Source: Streptomyces sp. WZ.A104
Lineage (GTDB): Bacteria > Actinomycetota > Actinomycetes > Streptomycetales > Streptomycetaceae
Assembly (NCBI RefSeq): GCF_002382885.1
Contig: NZ_NWVL01000035.1
Location: forward strand, 1-64,000
Direction: 5' to 3'
Length of the DNA: 64,000 bases
This document shows, one piece after another, positions 18,011-26,536 of the stretch. The position numbers and the translations under genes are program-made. The stretch's first letter is position 1, and the number at the start of each line of letters is the position of its first letter. Under the pieces are notes generated by a model. It saw nothing but the letters and a program-made list of their open reading frames with translations. It was not told where the DNA came from and did no database searches.

Positions 18011-18037
18011 CGGTGAACGTCCGGCACGAAGACCGAG

Positions 18038-18118
18038 CCGATCCGGGGGCGACCCGGGAGGGAAGGCCGATCCGGGGGGAAAGGTCGATCCGAGTGGAAA
18101 GCCGATCCGAGTGGAAGG
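18038..18118 (+). repeat. Degenerate 17-18 bp tandem repeats before the CsbD-like gene
   Basis: Four head-to-tail units beginning CCGATCCG: a longer first unit (18038-18066), then 18067-18084, 18085-18101 and 18102-18118. The last two are CGATCCGAGTGGAAAG and near copy. The final unit supplies the GGAAGG ribosome-binding sequence of the following gene, so the array occupies its 5' leader. Confidence 0.75.
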
Positions 18119-18128
18119 GAGCGACATC

Positions 18129-18323
18129 GTGAGTGGTGACAGCGCCATGGACAAGCTCAAGGGCAAGGGCAAGGAAGTCGTCGGCAAGCTGACCGGCGAC
18201 CGCCGCAAGGAGGCCGAGGGCAAGACCGATCAGGTCAAGGGCCGGGCCAAGGAAGCGATGGGCGAGGCCGGTGACCGGGCGGAGGGTGTCAAGGACTCCC
18301 TGCGCCGGGACGACGAAGGCTAG
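18129..18323 (+). CDS. CsbD-like general stress protein
   Basis: A 64-residue, highly charged, Lys/Glu/Gly-rich protein of the CsbD family (MDKLKGKGKEVVGKLTGD, then EGKTDQVKGRAKEAMGEAGD). CsbD proteins are small, probably disordered or helical, and induced by general stress sigma factors in many bacteria; their molecular role is unknown. The GTG start has GGAAGGGA 8 nt upstream. Its 5' leader and 3' end lie within two different tandem-repeat arrays, the second beginning inside its last codons. Confidence 0.8.
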   Translation: MSGDSAMDKLKGKGKEVVGKLTGDRRKEAEGKTDQVKGRAKEAMGEAGDRAEGVKDSLRRDDEG

Positions 18324-18451
18324 GTCCGGGCGACGAAAGTTTCGCTCGGACGGCTAACGTTCCGTCGGACGGTGAAGGCTGTTCGGGCGGCGAAGCTTCC
18401 GTCGGACGGTGAAGGTTGTTCGGGCGGCGGAGGTGCGCCGGACGGCGGAGG
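18301..18451 (+). repeat. Degenerate 18-19 bp tandem repeats overlapping the csbD-like stop
   Basis: Eight imperfect units with consensus TTCGGTCGGACGGCGAAGG. The first (18301-18320) encodes the last residues of the CsbD-like protein; the next start at 18323, 18341, 18360, 18379, 18397, 18416 and 18434. Alternate units are more alike, giving a 37-bp higher-order period (18360-18396 and 18397-18433 differ at few positions). No open frame uses it. Confidence 0.8.
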
Positions 18452-18510
18452 TTGGGTCCGTGAGCGCCTTGTGCTGTGGGTGTTCACGTGACCGGCCTTC
18501 CAGGGCTGTG

Positions 18511-18537
18511 GTACCCCCGCCGTTTCGGCGGGGGTAC
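18511..18537. terminator. Intrinsic hairpin terminator after the CsbD-like gene
   Basis: A perfect 12-bp stem (18511-18522 with 18526-18537) with a TTT loop. It is the likely end of the csbD-like transcript. The 309-bp gap from 18324 to 18632 contains only the repeat array, this hairpin and the promoter of the next small gene. Confidence 0.7.
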
Positions 18538-18632
18538 TCCTGTGTGGGTGGTCCTTCGGTCGGACGTTCTGGATGCACCGGCGCCCGGGCCAGGGGAAAC
18601 TGCCGGAAAGGACGTCGGCCGCGGGAGGCACC

Positions 18633-18950
18633 ATGGGACGGCGGTGGGTGCCGGCGGTGGCCCTCGGCGGGCTGTGGTGGTGGGCAATCCTGCGGGTGGT
18701 TCTGCGTCCCGAGCAGGCGGGGCTGGTGGAGGGCGCGGTGGCGGCGGGCGGCTGGGGGCTGAGCCTGTTGCCGGTTCATGTGGCGTCGGTCGTCTCCGTG
18801 GACCGGGCCGGGGGGCGGGAGGGCGCCGGGCCCGCGGGCGGCCGGGCGCGGTCTGCGCGGCCTGGCGGAGCGCTGACCGGGGTCCTCGCCAGGGTCTTTA
18901 CCAGGGCATGGCGACGCCGCCGTTCGGGCGGAGGATCTGACCGGTCATGA
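18633..18950 (+). CDS. Small membrane protein of unknown function
   Basis: A 105-residue protein starting MGRRWVPAVALGGLWWWAIL. Two hydrophobic segments (about 5-22 and 32-52) suggest a small integral membrane protein; the C-terminal half is Arg/Gly-rich and basic. The ATG is preceded by GGGAGG at 5-10 nt. The last 53 nt overlap the 3' end of the convergent SDR gene, and that low-complexity tail could be dispensable. I recognise no family. The ribosome site and membrane pattern make it more likely real than not. Confidence 0.5.
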   Translation: MGRRWVPAVALGGLWWWAILRVVLRPEQAGLVEGAVAAGGWGLSLLPVHVASVVSVDRAGGREGAGPAGGRARSARPGGALTGVLARVFTRAWRRRRSGGGSDRS

Positions 18951-19668
18951 AGGCCGAGGCGTCCGAAGCCAGGTGAAGCACGGTGTGAGCGACGTCCTCG
19001 GGCTCCCCGACCCGGCCCAGCGGGGAGATCCGGGTCATCGCGGCCTCCGCCCGGCGCTGTCCGTCGGCATCGTGCCGGTCGGTCATCGGTGTACGGATCC
19101 AGCCGGGCGCGACCGCGTTCACCCGTATGGCGTGTGGGCCCAGCTCGGTGGCGAGGGCCTTGGTCAGCTGCACCACGGCTGCCTTGGCCGCGCTGTAGCA
19201 GAGCAGGCCCGGACTCGCGGAATCCACGGCGCCGGACGCCATCGTGATCAGCGAACCGGGGGCGGAGCGGGCCGTCATGGAGTGTGCCACCTCCTGGCAG
19301 GCGTACAGCACCCCCTTGAAGTTGACCGCCAGCACCCGGTCCAGGTCCTCGTCCGTCGTCTCCAGCACGCTGCTGGTGTGCATGATCCCGGCCGCCGCGA
19401 CCAGGATGTCGAGGTGCCCTGCCGCTGCGACGGCCGCGCGGACCTGATCGCGGTCGGTGACATCGAGGGGGTGGGTGCGGGCGCTGCCCCCTGCGCCGGT
19501 GACCAGGTCGTACGTCCGGCGCAGACCGGTCTCGTCGCGGTCCGCGCAGTGCACCACGGCTCCGGCCTCCGCGAGCAGCAGGGCGCTCGCCCGGCCGATG
19601 CCGCTCGCCGCACCGGTGACGAACGCGGAGCGGCCCGTGAGGTCGTACGCGGAGAGAGACAGCGGCAT
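18898..19668 (-). CDS. Short-chain dehydrogenase/reductase
   Basis: A 256-residue NAD(P)-dependent classical SDR. It has the Rossmann motif TGAASGIGRA, the acidic CADRDE loop (favouring NAD), the AAAGIM segment in place of NNAG, and the catalytic Ser/Tyr/Lys set (MASGAVDSASPGLLCYSAAK). The C-terminal substrate loop ends in GGVAMPW. The substrate cannot be read from sequence. The ATG at 19668 is used because it precedes the Rossmann fold; a TTG 12 codons upstream is the only alternative. It is co-directional with nei (75 nt away) and convergent with the small membrane protein. Confidence 0.85.
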   Translation of the reverse strand: MPLSLSAYDLTGRSAFVTGAASGIGRASALLLAEAGAVVHCADRDETGLRRTYDLVTGAGGSARTHPLDVTDRDQVRAAVAAAGHLDILVAAAGIMHTSSVLETTDEDLDRVLAVNFKGVLYACQEVAHSMTARSAPGSLITMASGAVDSASPGLLCYSAAKAAVVQLTKALATELGPHAIRVNAVAPGWIRTPMTDRHDADGQRRAEAAMTRISPLGRVGEPEDVAHTVLHLASDASAFMTGQILRPNGGVAMPW

Positions 19669-19743
19669 GACGGGACCGTACGGCTGGATCTGACGACCCG
19701 TCAATGGTCAGGGTGGCCAGGGCGGTGAGGGGGGTGAGGGTGG

Positions 19744-20595
19744 TCAGGGGGTTGGGCCCGATTGGCAGGCCGGGCACCAGAAGGTGGGGCGGTCGCCCTG
19801 GTCGGCCACGCGGATCGGGGTGCCGCAGCGCAGGCAGGGGCGCTGGGCCCGGCCGTATACGTACAGCCGCTCCTGTACGCGGACGGGCGGCAGCGGACGC
19901 CGTTCATCCGCGGTGGAGGGCGGGCTCGGTGCAGTGCGGAGCTCGGCGGTGATCGTGGTCGTGCGGGTGGGACGGTCGCGGTTGGCGTGCAGGAGCCGCT
20001 CGGCCAGCGTGATCAGCCGGGCCAGGGCGCCGTCCGGGAGGGCGTTCACCGGGAGCCAGGGAGTGACGCGGGCCAGGAAGCACAGCTCGCATTTGTAGAC
20101 GTTGCCGATGCCCGCGAGATTGCGCTGATCCAGCAGCGCCTCCCCGACGGGGCGATCCGGTGCGGCCAGCAGCCGGTCCAGGGCGGGCCCGGGGTCCCAG
20201 TCGGGGCCCAGCAGATCCGGTCCCAGATGGCCCACGGCCCTGCTCTCCTCGCTGGTACGCAGCAGTTCGAGGACGGGGAGCCGGTAGCCGACGGCTGTGT
20301 GCTCGGTGTTGGCGAGAATCGCACGGATCTGGTGCCCGGGGCCGCCCCGCCAGCGTTCTCCCGGTGTGTACACCCGCCATGCCCCGTCCATCCGGAGGTG
20401 GCTGTGCAGGGTGAGCCCGCCCTCGATGCGGGCCAGCAGATGCTTGCCGCGTGCGGTGACGCCCAGCACGCCACGGCCGGTGAGGTCGGCGGTGGCGAAC
20501 CGGGGGACACGCAGGTCGGACCGGGTCAGCACTCGTCCCGCCAGCGCTGCGTGCAGACGCGCGGCGGTCTGAAGGACGGTGTCTCCTTCGGGCAT
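19744..20595 (-). CDS. nei: Endonuclease VIII-type DNA glycosylase (Nei/Fpg family)
   Basis: A 283-residue bifunctional DNA glycosylase/AP lyase for oxidised bases. The mature N terminus PEGDT supplies the catalytic proline and glutamate. The H2TH domain is present (LLDQRNLAGIGNVYKCELCF) and a C-terminal zinc finger has CLRC and CPAC cysteine pairs. MPEGDT, rather than MPELPE, places it with Nei rather than MutM. The start is fixed by the catalytic N terminus and a GGAGG sequence just upstream. It lies downstream of lhr on the same strand, separated from it by the 16-bp repeat array. Confidence 0.93.
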   Translation of the reverse strand: MPEGDTVLQTAARLHAALAGRVLTRSDLRVPRFATADLTGRGVLGVTARGKHLLARIEGGLTLHSHLRMDGAWRVYTPGERWRGGPGHQIRAILANTEHTAVGYRLPVLELLRTSEESRAVGHLGPDLLGPDWDPGPALDRLLAAPDRPVGEALLDQRNLAGIGNVYKCELCFLARVTPWLPVNALPDGALARLITLAERLLHANRDRPTRTTTITAELRTAPSPPSTADERRPLPPVRVQERLYVYGRAQRPCLRCGTPIRVADQGDRPTFWCPACQSGPTP

Positions 20596-20610
20596 GCCTC
20601 CATGATGGGT

Positions 20611-20834
20611 GCGCCGGACCGCTCGTGCGCCGGATCATGCCTGCGCCGGGTCACGCCTGGGCCGAGTCACGCCTGGGCCGGATCGTCCAAGCGGCGGACA
20701 GCCCATGCGTTGGATCGCTCGCGCGCTGGGCCGGTTGTGCGTTGGGTTGTTCGCGCGCTGCGCCGGTTGTGCGCTCGACCGTTCGCGCGCTGGACTGTTC
20801 GTGCGCCGGATCGCTTGTGCGTCGACCCGCGCCC
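20611..20834. repeat. Fourteen-unit 16-bp tandem repeat between lhr and nei
   Basis: Fourteen contiguous units of exactly 16 bp, without a single indel, fill 20611-20834. Consensus is GCGCYGGATCGYTCGT; nearly all units begin GCG. Odd and even units in the centre (20707-20802) resemble each other, giving a 32-bp higher-order period. Because 16 is not a multiple of three, and the frames crossing it have no supported start, it is noncoding. It covers most of the 277-bp gap between the lhr stop and the nei start. Confidence 0.9.
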
Positions 20835-20872
20835 GACCTGCCCTGAGCACGTCACGTCCCGGCGGCCGCGGG

Positions 20873-23800
20873 TCAGGCACGCAGGCGCAGGCCTCTTGGG
20901 GTGGCGAGGAAACCGGCCGCCTCAAGGGTCCGGCCCAGCGGGGAGGTGAGGGAGGAGACGCCGTTAGTGCGCTCCACCGTGACGGTACCCAGTGCTCCGG
21001 CGCGAGCTGAGGCAGCCAGCGCCTCCGCTGCCGCTCGCAGTGCGGGAGCGTCGGGGTCGGAGGGCCAGGCCAGGAGGGTCTTGCCGCCGCGTTCCATGTA
21101 GAGCGTGAGCTCGCCGTCGACGAGGACCACCAGCGCCCCCGCCTTGCGGCCCGGCTTGTGCCCCGCGCCGTCCGGGGACTCCGGCCACGGCAGGGCTGCG
21201 CCATAGGCGTTGGCCGGGTCGGCGGCGGCGAGCACCAAGGCCTGGGGCGTGGCACCTGGGTCCCGGCGGTCGCGGGCCGTGGACGCCGCCCGCAGCCGGT
21301 CCACCGCCCCGTCCATCGCGAACTGGGCGGCCCCCAGCCCCTCCACCACGTAGCCGCGCCGCGCCTGACCGCTGTCCTCGAAGGCGGCCAGGACGCGGTA
21401 CGTCGCGGAGAAGCCGCCCTCCACCCCTTCGGCCTGCACCGCGCCCCGGGTCACCACACCGTGCCGGTCGAGGAGCGTGCGGGCCAGGGCGTGGGCGCGG
21501 TGGGTCGGTTCCGGTTCGGCCGGGGGCAGCAGGGACCAGCGGCCGGAGACCGTCGGGGGGCCGGTGCGGGAGGCGGGGCGGGCGGCGGCGGTGAGCGAGC
21601 CGTAGCGCCCGCGCGGGACGCTGCGCCGGGAGCGGTGGGCGGTGGAGCCCGCCGTCCGGCCGGAGCCCAGGAGCGAGCGCAGCGGGGCGAGGGTGTCGTT
21701 GGTGAGCCGCCCGGACCAGGCCAGCTCCCACAGGGCGTCGGCCAGCTGCTGGTCCGTGCAGTCCGGGTGGGTGGTGGCCCTGATCTGGTCGGCGATCTGG
21801 CGGAAGAACAGGCCGTACCCGCCGGACAGCGTGGTGAGCACGGACTCGTGCAGCGCCGAGAGCTCCAGCGAGTGCGGCGTGGGCAGCAGCAGCGGTGCAC
21901 TGTCGGCGACGTAGAGGGAGACCCAGCCGTCCTTGCCGGGCAGCGCCCCGGCACCGGCCCAGACGACTTCACCGGTGGTTGTCAGCTCGTCGAGCATCGC
22001 AGGGGTGTAGCCCATGACCCGGCTCGGCAGGATCAGCTTCTCCAGCGCCGACGCGGGCACGGGCGCGCCCTGGAGCTGTTCGATCGCGCGGGCCAGCCCG
22101 TCGATGCCCCGCAGGCTGTTGGAGCCGAAGTGCTGCCACTGCGGGAGGAAGGAGGCGAGGGCGGCGGGCGGCACGGGCTCCAGCTCCTGGCGCAGCGCGG
22201 CCAACGAACGGCGGCGGAGGCGGCGCAGCACGGTGGCGTCGCACCACTCCTGGCCGATGCCCGCCGGATGGAACTCGCCCTGGACGGTCCTGCCGGACGC
22301 CGCGAGCCGTTGCAGCGCGCCGTCCGTGACGGCGGTGCCGAGCCCGAAGCGCTCTGCGGCCCGGGCGGCGGTGAACGGGCCGTGTGTCCGGGCGAAGCGG
22401 GCGAGGAGGTCGCCGAGCGGGTCCCTCACCGGTTCGGTGAACGCCTCGGGCACTCCGACGGGCAGCGCGGTGCCCAGGGCGTCGCGCAGCCGCCCCGCGT
22501 CCTCGATCGCCGCCCAGTGGTCGGCCCCGGCGATCCGGACCTGGATGGCCCGGCGGGCCGTTGCCAGCTGTGGCGCCCAGGCAGGCTCGGCGCCCCGCTC
22601 GGCCAGCTCGGCGTCGGTGAGCGGGCCGAGCACCCGCAGCAGGTCCGCGACCCCCTCCACGTCCTTGACCCGCCGGTCGTCGGTGAGCCACTGGAGCTCC
22701 CGCTCCAGCTCGGTGAGAACTTCGGGGTCGAGCAGTTCGCGCAGCTCCGCCTGGCCCAGCAGCTCGGCGAGGAGATGGGAGTCCAGGGAGAGCGCGGCCG
22801 CCCGCCGCTCGGCGAGCGGTGAGTCGCCCTCGTACAGGAACTGGGCGACGTAACCGAAGAGGAGCGAGCGGGCGAACGGTGAGGGCTCCTGGGTGGTCAC
22901 CTCGACCAGCCGGACCCGGCGTGCCTCCAGGTCACCCATCAGTTCCGTGAGTCCGGGGACGTCGAACACGTCCTGGAGGCATTCGCGGACGGCTTCCAGG
23001 ACGATCGGGAACGAGCCGAACTCGGAGGCGACCTGGAGCAGCTGGGAGGCACGTTGGCGCTGTTGCCAGAGCGGGGTGCGCTTGCCGGGGGAGCGCCGGG
23101 GCAGCAGCAGGGCGCGCGCCGCGCACTCGCGGAACCGGGCGGCGAACAGCGCGGAACCGCCCACCTGGTCGGTCACGATCTGCTGGACCTCGCCCTGATC
23201 GAAGACGACGTCTGCGGCCGCGACCGGCGGCTGGTCGCTGTCGTACGCCAGGGCCCCCGGCGGTGGGGCGTCACTTCCCACGTCCGAGGAGGGCGGCGTG
23301 TCGAAGTCGAGCAGGTCGAGGCCCATCAGGTCGGCGTCCGGCAGGCGCAGGACGATCCCGTCGTCGGCATGCATCACCTGGGCGTCCATTCCGTACCGCT
23401 CACCGAGGCGGGCGGAGAGGGCAAGCGCCCACGGGGCGTGCACCTGGGCGCCGAACGGTGAGTGCACGACGACCCGCCAGTCGCCCAGCTCGTCCCGGAA
23501 CCGCTCGACCAGGATGGTCCGGTCGTCCGGGACGTGTCCGCAGGCCCGACGCTGCTCGTCCAGATAGGCCACGATGTTGTCCGCGGCCCAGGCGTCCAGC
23601 CCGGCGGCCAGCAGCCGCAGCCGGGCGTCCTCCTCGGACAGACCGCCGATCTCGCGGAGGAAGGCACCCAGGGCCCGGCCGAGCTCCAGCGGGCGGCCCA
23701 GCTGGTCGCCCTTCCAGAACGGCAGCCGCCCCGGAACGCCCGGGGCGGGCGAGACGAGGACCCGGTCCCGGGTGATGTCCTCGATCCGCCAGGACGTCGT

Positions 23801-25567
23801 GCCCAGGGTGAAGACGTCGCCCACCCGGGACTCGTAGACCATCTCCTCGTCCAGCTCGCCCACTCGGCCGCCGCCCTTCTTCGGGTCGGCGCCCGCCAGG
23901 AAGACCCCGAAGAGCCCGCGGTCCGGAATGGTGCCGCCGGAGGTGACGGCGAGCCGCTGCGCACCGGGGCGGCCCGTGACCGTACCGGCGACCCGGTCCC
24001 ACACCACCCGGGGGCGCAGCTCCGCGAAGGCGTCGGAGGGATAGCGCCCGGCGAGCATGTCGAGCACGGAGGTGAACGCCGATTCGGGGAGCGAGGCGAA
24101 CGGGGCGGCCCGCCGGACCAGGGCCAGCAGATCGTCGGCCTGCCAGCTGTCCAGGGCCACCATGGCGACCAGCTGCTGGGCCAGGACGTCCAGCGGATTG
24201 GACGGGATGCGCAGCGCCTCGATGGCTCCCTCACGCATCCGCTGGGTGACCACGGCGGCCTGCACCAGGTCGCCCCGGTACTTCGGGAAGACCACACCGG
24301 TGGAGACCGCGCCCACCTGGTGCCCCGCCCGGCCCACCCGCTGGAGACCGGAGGCGACGGAGGGCGGGGACTCGACCTGGACCACCAGGTCGACCGCGCC
24401 CATGTCGATGCCCAGCTCCAGGCTGGAGGTGGCCACCACGGCGGGCAGTCGGCCCGCCTTCAGGTCCTCCTCGACCTGGGAGCGCTGCTCCTTGGAGACG
24501 GAGCCGTGGTGCGCGCGGGCCAGCAGCGCGGGCGCGCCCTTGCCCGCCCCGGACTGGGCCATGATCTCCGCCGGGGCGGGCGCCTCCGGCAGAGAGGGGG
24601 CGGGGGCGTCGGGGTCGAAGGCGGTGCCGGTGGCCCGCTCGTACGCGATCTCGTTCAGCCGGTTGCACAGCCGCTCCGCCAGCCGTCGTGAGTTGGCGAA
24701 GACGATGGTGGAGCGGTGAGCCTGCACCAGGTCGGCGATGCGCTCCTCGACATGCGGCCAGATCGAGGGCTTCTCCGCCTGCCCGGCGTCGCCGTCGGTG
24801 GCGGGGGAGCCGCCCAGCTCGCCCAGATCCTCGACCGGTACGACCACCGACAGATCGAACTCCTTGGTGGACGGGGGCTGGACGATCTCCACCTTGCGCT
24901 GCGGCGAGATGAAGCGGGCCACCTCGTCGACCGGCCGGACCGTCGCGGACAGGCCGACGCGCCGGGCGGGGCGGGGCAGCAGCTCGTCCAGGCGCTCCAG
25001 GGACAGAGCGAGATGGGCGCCGCGCTTCGTCCCGGCGACCGCGTGCACCTCGTCGAGGATCACCGTCTCGACGCCGGCCAGCGCATCCCGGGCAGAGGAC
25101 GTCAGCATCAGGAACAGCGACTCGGGCGTGGTGATCAGGATGTCCGGCGGCCTGGTCACCATCGAGCGCCGCTCGGCGGGCGGGGTGTCGCCGGACCGAA
25201 TCCCCACCCGGACCTCCGGCTCGGGGAGGCCTAGGCGCACCGACTCCTGCCGGATGCCCGTCAGCGGGGAGCGGAGATTGCGTTCGACGTCGACCGCGAG
25301 CGCTTTGAGCGGGGACACGTACAGCACACGGCAGCGCTTCTTCGCCTCGGCGGGCGGCGGACCGGAGGCCAGCCGGTCCAGCGAGGCGAGAAACGCTGCC
25401 AGCGTCTTGCCGGAACCGGTCGGCGCGACAACCAGCACATCGCTGCCCTCGCCGATGGCTCGCCAAGCGCCCTCCTGCGCGGCGGTGGGCGCGCTGAAGG
25501 CCCCGGCGAACCAGCTGCGGGTCGCGGGCGAGAACGAATCGAGAGCGGAGCCGGTCATGTCCCCCAT
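20873..25567 (-). CDS. lhr: Lhr-type ATP-dependent DNA helicase (long form)
   Basis: A 1,564-residue superfamily 2 helicase for DNA repair. Motif I is APTGSGKTLAAFL (about residue 50) and motif II is ILDEVHAVAGTKRGAHLAL. Further motifs are TTPESLFLML, FANSRRLAERLCNRLNE, ATSSLELGIDMGAVDLV and RVGRAGHQVGAVS. After the Lhr core (winged helix and DUF4145-like segment, to about 900) comes the long C-terminal extension typical of bacterial Lhr. In mycobacteria Lhr translocates 3'-5' and unwinds RNA:DNA hybrids; its homologues sit with nei-type genes, as here. The start at 25567 has CGGGGT 6 nt upstream; the second ATG at 25558 is too close to its only purine run. Confidence 0.93.
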   Translation of the reverse strand: MGDMTGSALDSFSPATRSWFAGAFSAPTAAQEGAWRAIGEGSDVLVVAPTGSGKTLAAFLASLDRLASGPPPAEAKKRCRVLYVSPLKALAVDVERNLRSPLTGIRQESVRLGLPEPEVRVGIRSGDTPPAERRSMVTRPPDILITTPESLFLMLTSSARDALAGVETVILDEVHAVAGTKRGAHLALSLERLDELLPRPARRVGLSATVRPVDEVARFISPQRKVEIVQPPSTKEFDLSVVVPVEDLGELGGSPATDGDAGQAEKPSIWPHVEERIADLVQAHRSTIVFANSRRLAERLCNRLNEIAYERATGTAFDPDAPAPSLPEAPAPAEIMAQSGAGKGAPALLARAHHGSVSKEQRSQVEEDLKAGRLPAVVATSSLELGIDMGAVDLVVQVESPPSVASGLQRVGRAGHQVGAVSTGVVFPKYRGDLVQAAVVTQRMREGAIEALRIPSNPLDVLAQQLVAMVALDSWQADDLLALVRRAAPFASLPESAFTSVLDMLAGRYPSDAFAELRPRVVWDRVAGTVTGRPGAQRLAVTSGGTIPDRGLFGVFLAGADPKKGGGRVGELDEEMVYESRVGDVFTLGTTSWRIEDITRDRVLVSPAPGVPGRLPFWKGDQLGRPLELGRALGAFLREIGGLSEEDARLRLLAAGLDAWAADNIVAYLDEQRRACGHVPDDRTILVERFRDELGDWRVVVHSPFGAQVHAPWALALSARLGERYGMDAQVMHADDGIVLRLPDADLMGLDLLDFDTPPSSDVGSDAPPPGALAYDSDQPPVAAADVVFDQGEVQQIVTDQVGGSALFAARFRECAARALLLPRRSPGKRTPLWQQRQRASQLLQVASEFGSFPIVLEAVRECLQDVFDVPGLTELMGDLEARRVRLVEVTTQEPSPFARSLLFGYVAQFLYEGDSPLAERRAAALSLDSHLLAELLGQAELRELLDPEVLTELERELQWLTDDRRVKDVEGVADLLRVLGPLTDAELAERGAEPAWAPQLATARRAIQVRIAGADHWAAIEDAGRLRDALGTALPVGVPEAFTEPVRDPLGDLLARFARTHGPFTAARAAERFGLGTAVTDGALQRLAASGRTVQGEFHPAGIGQEWCDATVLRRLRRRSLAALRQELEPVPPAALASFLPQWQHFGSNSLRGIDGLARAIEQLQGAPVPASALEKLILPSRVMGYTPAMLDELTTTGEVVWAGAGALPGKDGWVSLYVADSAPLLLPTPHSLELSALHESVLTTLSGGYGLFFRQIADQIRATTHPDCTDQQLADALWELAWSGRLTNDTLAPLRSLLGSGRTAGSTAHRSRRSVPRGRYGSLTAAARPASRTGPPTVSGRWSLLPPAEPEPTHRAHALARTLLDRHGVVTRGAVQAEGVEGGFSATYRVLAAFEDSGQARRGYVVEGLGAAQFAMDGAVDRLRAASTARDRRDPGATPQALVLAAADPANAYGAALPWPESPDGAGHKPGRKAGALVVLVDGELTLYMERGGKTLLAWPSDPDAPALRAAAEALAASARAGALGTVTVERTNGVSSLTSPLGRTLEAAGFLATPRGLRLRA

Positions 25568-25652
25568 CGTGCACCCCGCCACTGACAACGGGCCGGTGAA
25601 CCGCTGCCCCGACGCCCGCTCGGCTCCTGCCGCACGCCCGGGACCTGCGAGA

Positions 25653-26526
25653 ATGGCTGACATGGCGGGAGCGGACGGTACGGAGGAATGGGCGAGGCAC
25701 TGGCAGTACGCCGAGCTGCCCGACCTTGATCTGCTGCGTGCCCGGTACGTCCGCCACACCTTCCCCCGGCACAGTCACGAGGGGTACGTGTTCGGAGCGG
25801 TCACGCGCGGGGTGGAGGACGTGGGGTTGCCGGGCGGCACGGTCCACGACGGTGCCCGGCACCGTCGTCATGATCAACCCGGAGGTTCCGCACACCGCCC
25901 GTTCCGGATCGCCCGAGGGCTGGGTGTACGCCACGCTCTATCCCTCGGCCCGGGTCGTCAACGACATCGCGGCCGAGGTGACGTCCCTGCGCGGCACAGT
26001 CGGTTTCGCCGAGACTCGTGCAACCGACCCCCATGCCTCCCGGCTGATCGGCGAGGTGCACCGGGCCGCCGAGGAGGGCAACGCGCTGGCCGCCGACAGT
26101 CTGCTGCGGGTCCTGGTCGTCCGGCTCCTCAGTCGGCACGGCAGCCCGCTGCCCCGCCCGACCGCGCACGCCGGGGGCGCGCGTGACGCCGCGCGTGCCC
26201 GTGCCGTGCTGGAAGAACGCATGGCCGCTCCGCCCACGCTGGAGGCGCTCGCGGCCGAGCTGGGCACCGGCACGTTCGCGCTGCTGAGGGCCTTCAAGAA
26301 GGAATTCGGGATGCCGCCGCACACCTGGCTCACCGACGCCCGGGTGCGCAGGGCCCGCCGCCTCCTGGACACGGGCGTCGCCCCCGCCGAGGCCGCGACA
26401 GCCGTCGGCTTCACCGATCAGCCGCACCTCAACCGGCACTTCACCCGGATCGTGGGGGTGCCGCCCGGCGCGTACCGGCGTGAGCGTGCAAGAACGTACA
26501 AGACCGGGCCTCGCCAGTCCCCGTAG
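25653..26526 (+). pseudogene. AraC-family regulator interrupted by a frameshift
   Basis: Two overlapping frames together encode one AraC/XylS regulator. The first (from ATG 25653) gives an AraC-binding cupin N terminus: WARHWQYAELPDLDLLRARY, then HTFPRHSHEGYVFGAVTRGV. The second carries PGTVVMINPEVPHTARSGSP through the C-terminal double helix-turn-helix (DARVRRARRLLDTGVAPAEA, then GFTDQPHLNRHFTRIVGVPP). They join at about 25845-25858 by one extra base (or two missing), and the total length of 874 nt fits one surplus base. It is either a sequencing error or a recent disabling mutation; both halves remain well conserved. It is divergent from lhr and upstream of azlC, so it may have controlled the transporter. 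Confidence 0.8.
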
Positions 26527-26536
26527 CGTGCCGGGC

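Noticed and set aside
18111..18128. Upstream ATG start for the CsbD-like gene
   Set aside because: It would place the start inside the repeat unit that serves as ribosome site; the GTG at 18129 has correct spacing.
20611..20834. CRISPR array
   Set aside because: Units are 16 bp, contiguous, degenerate and without unique spacers; no cas genes are nearby.
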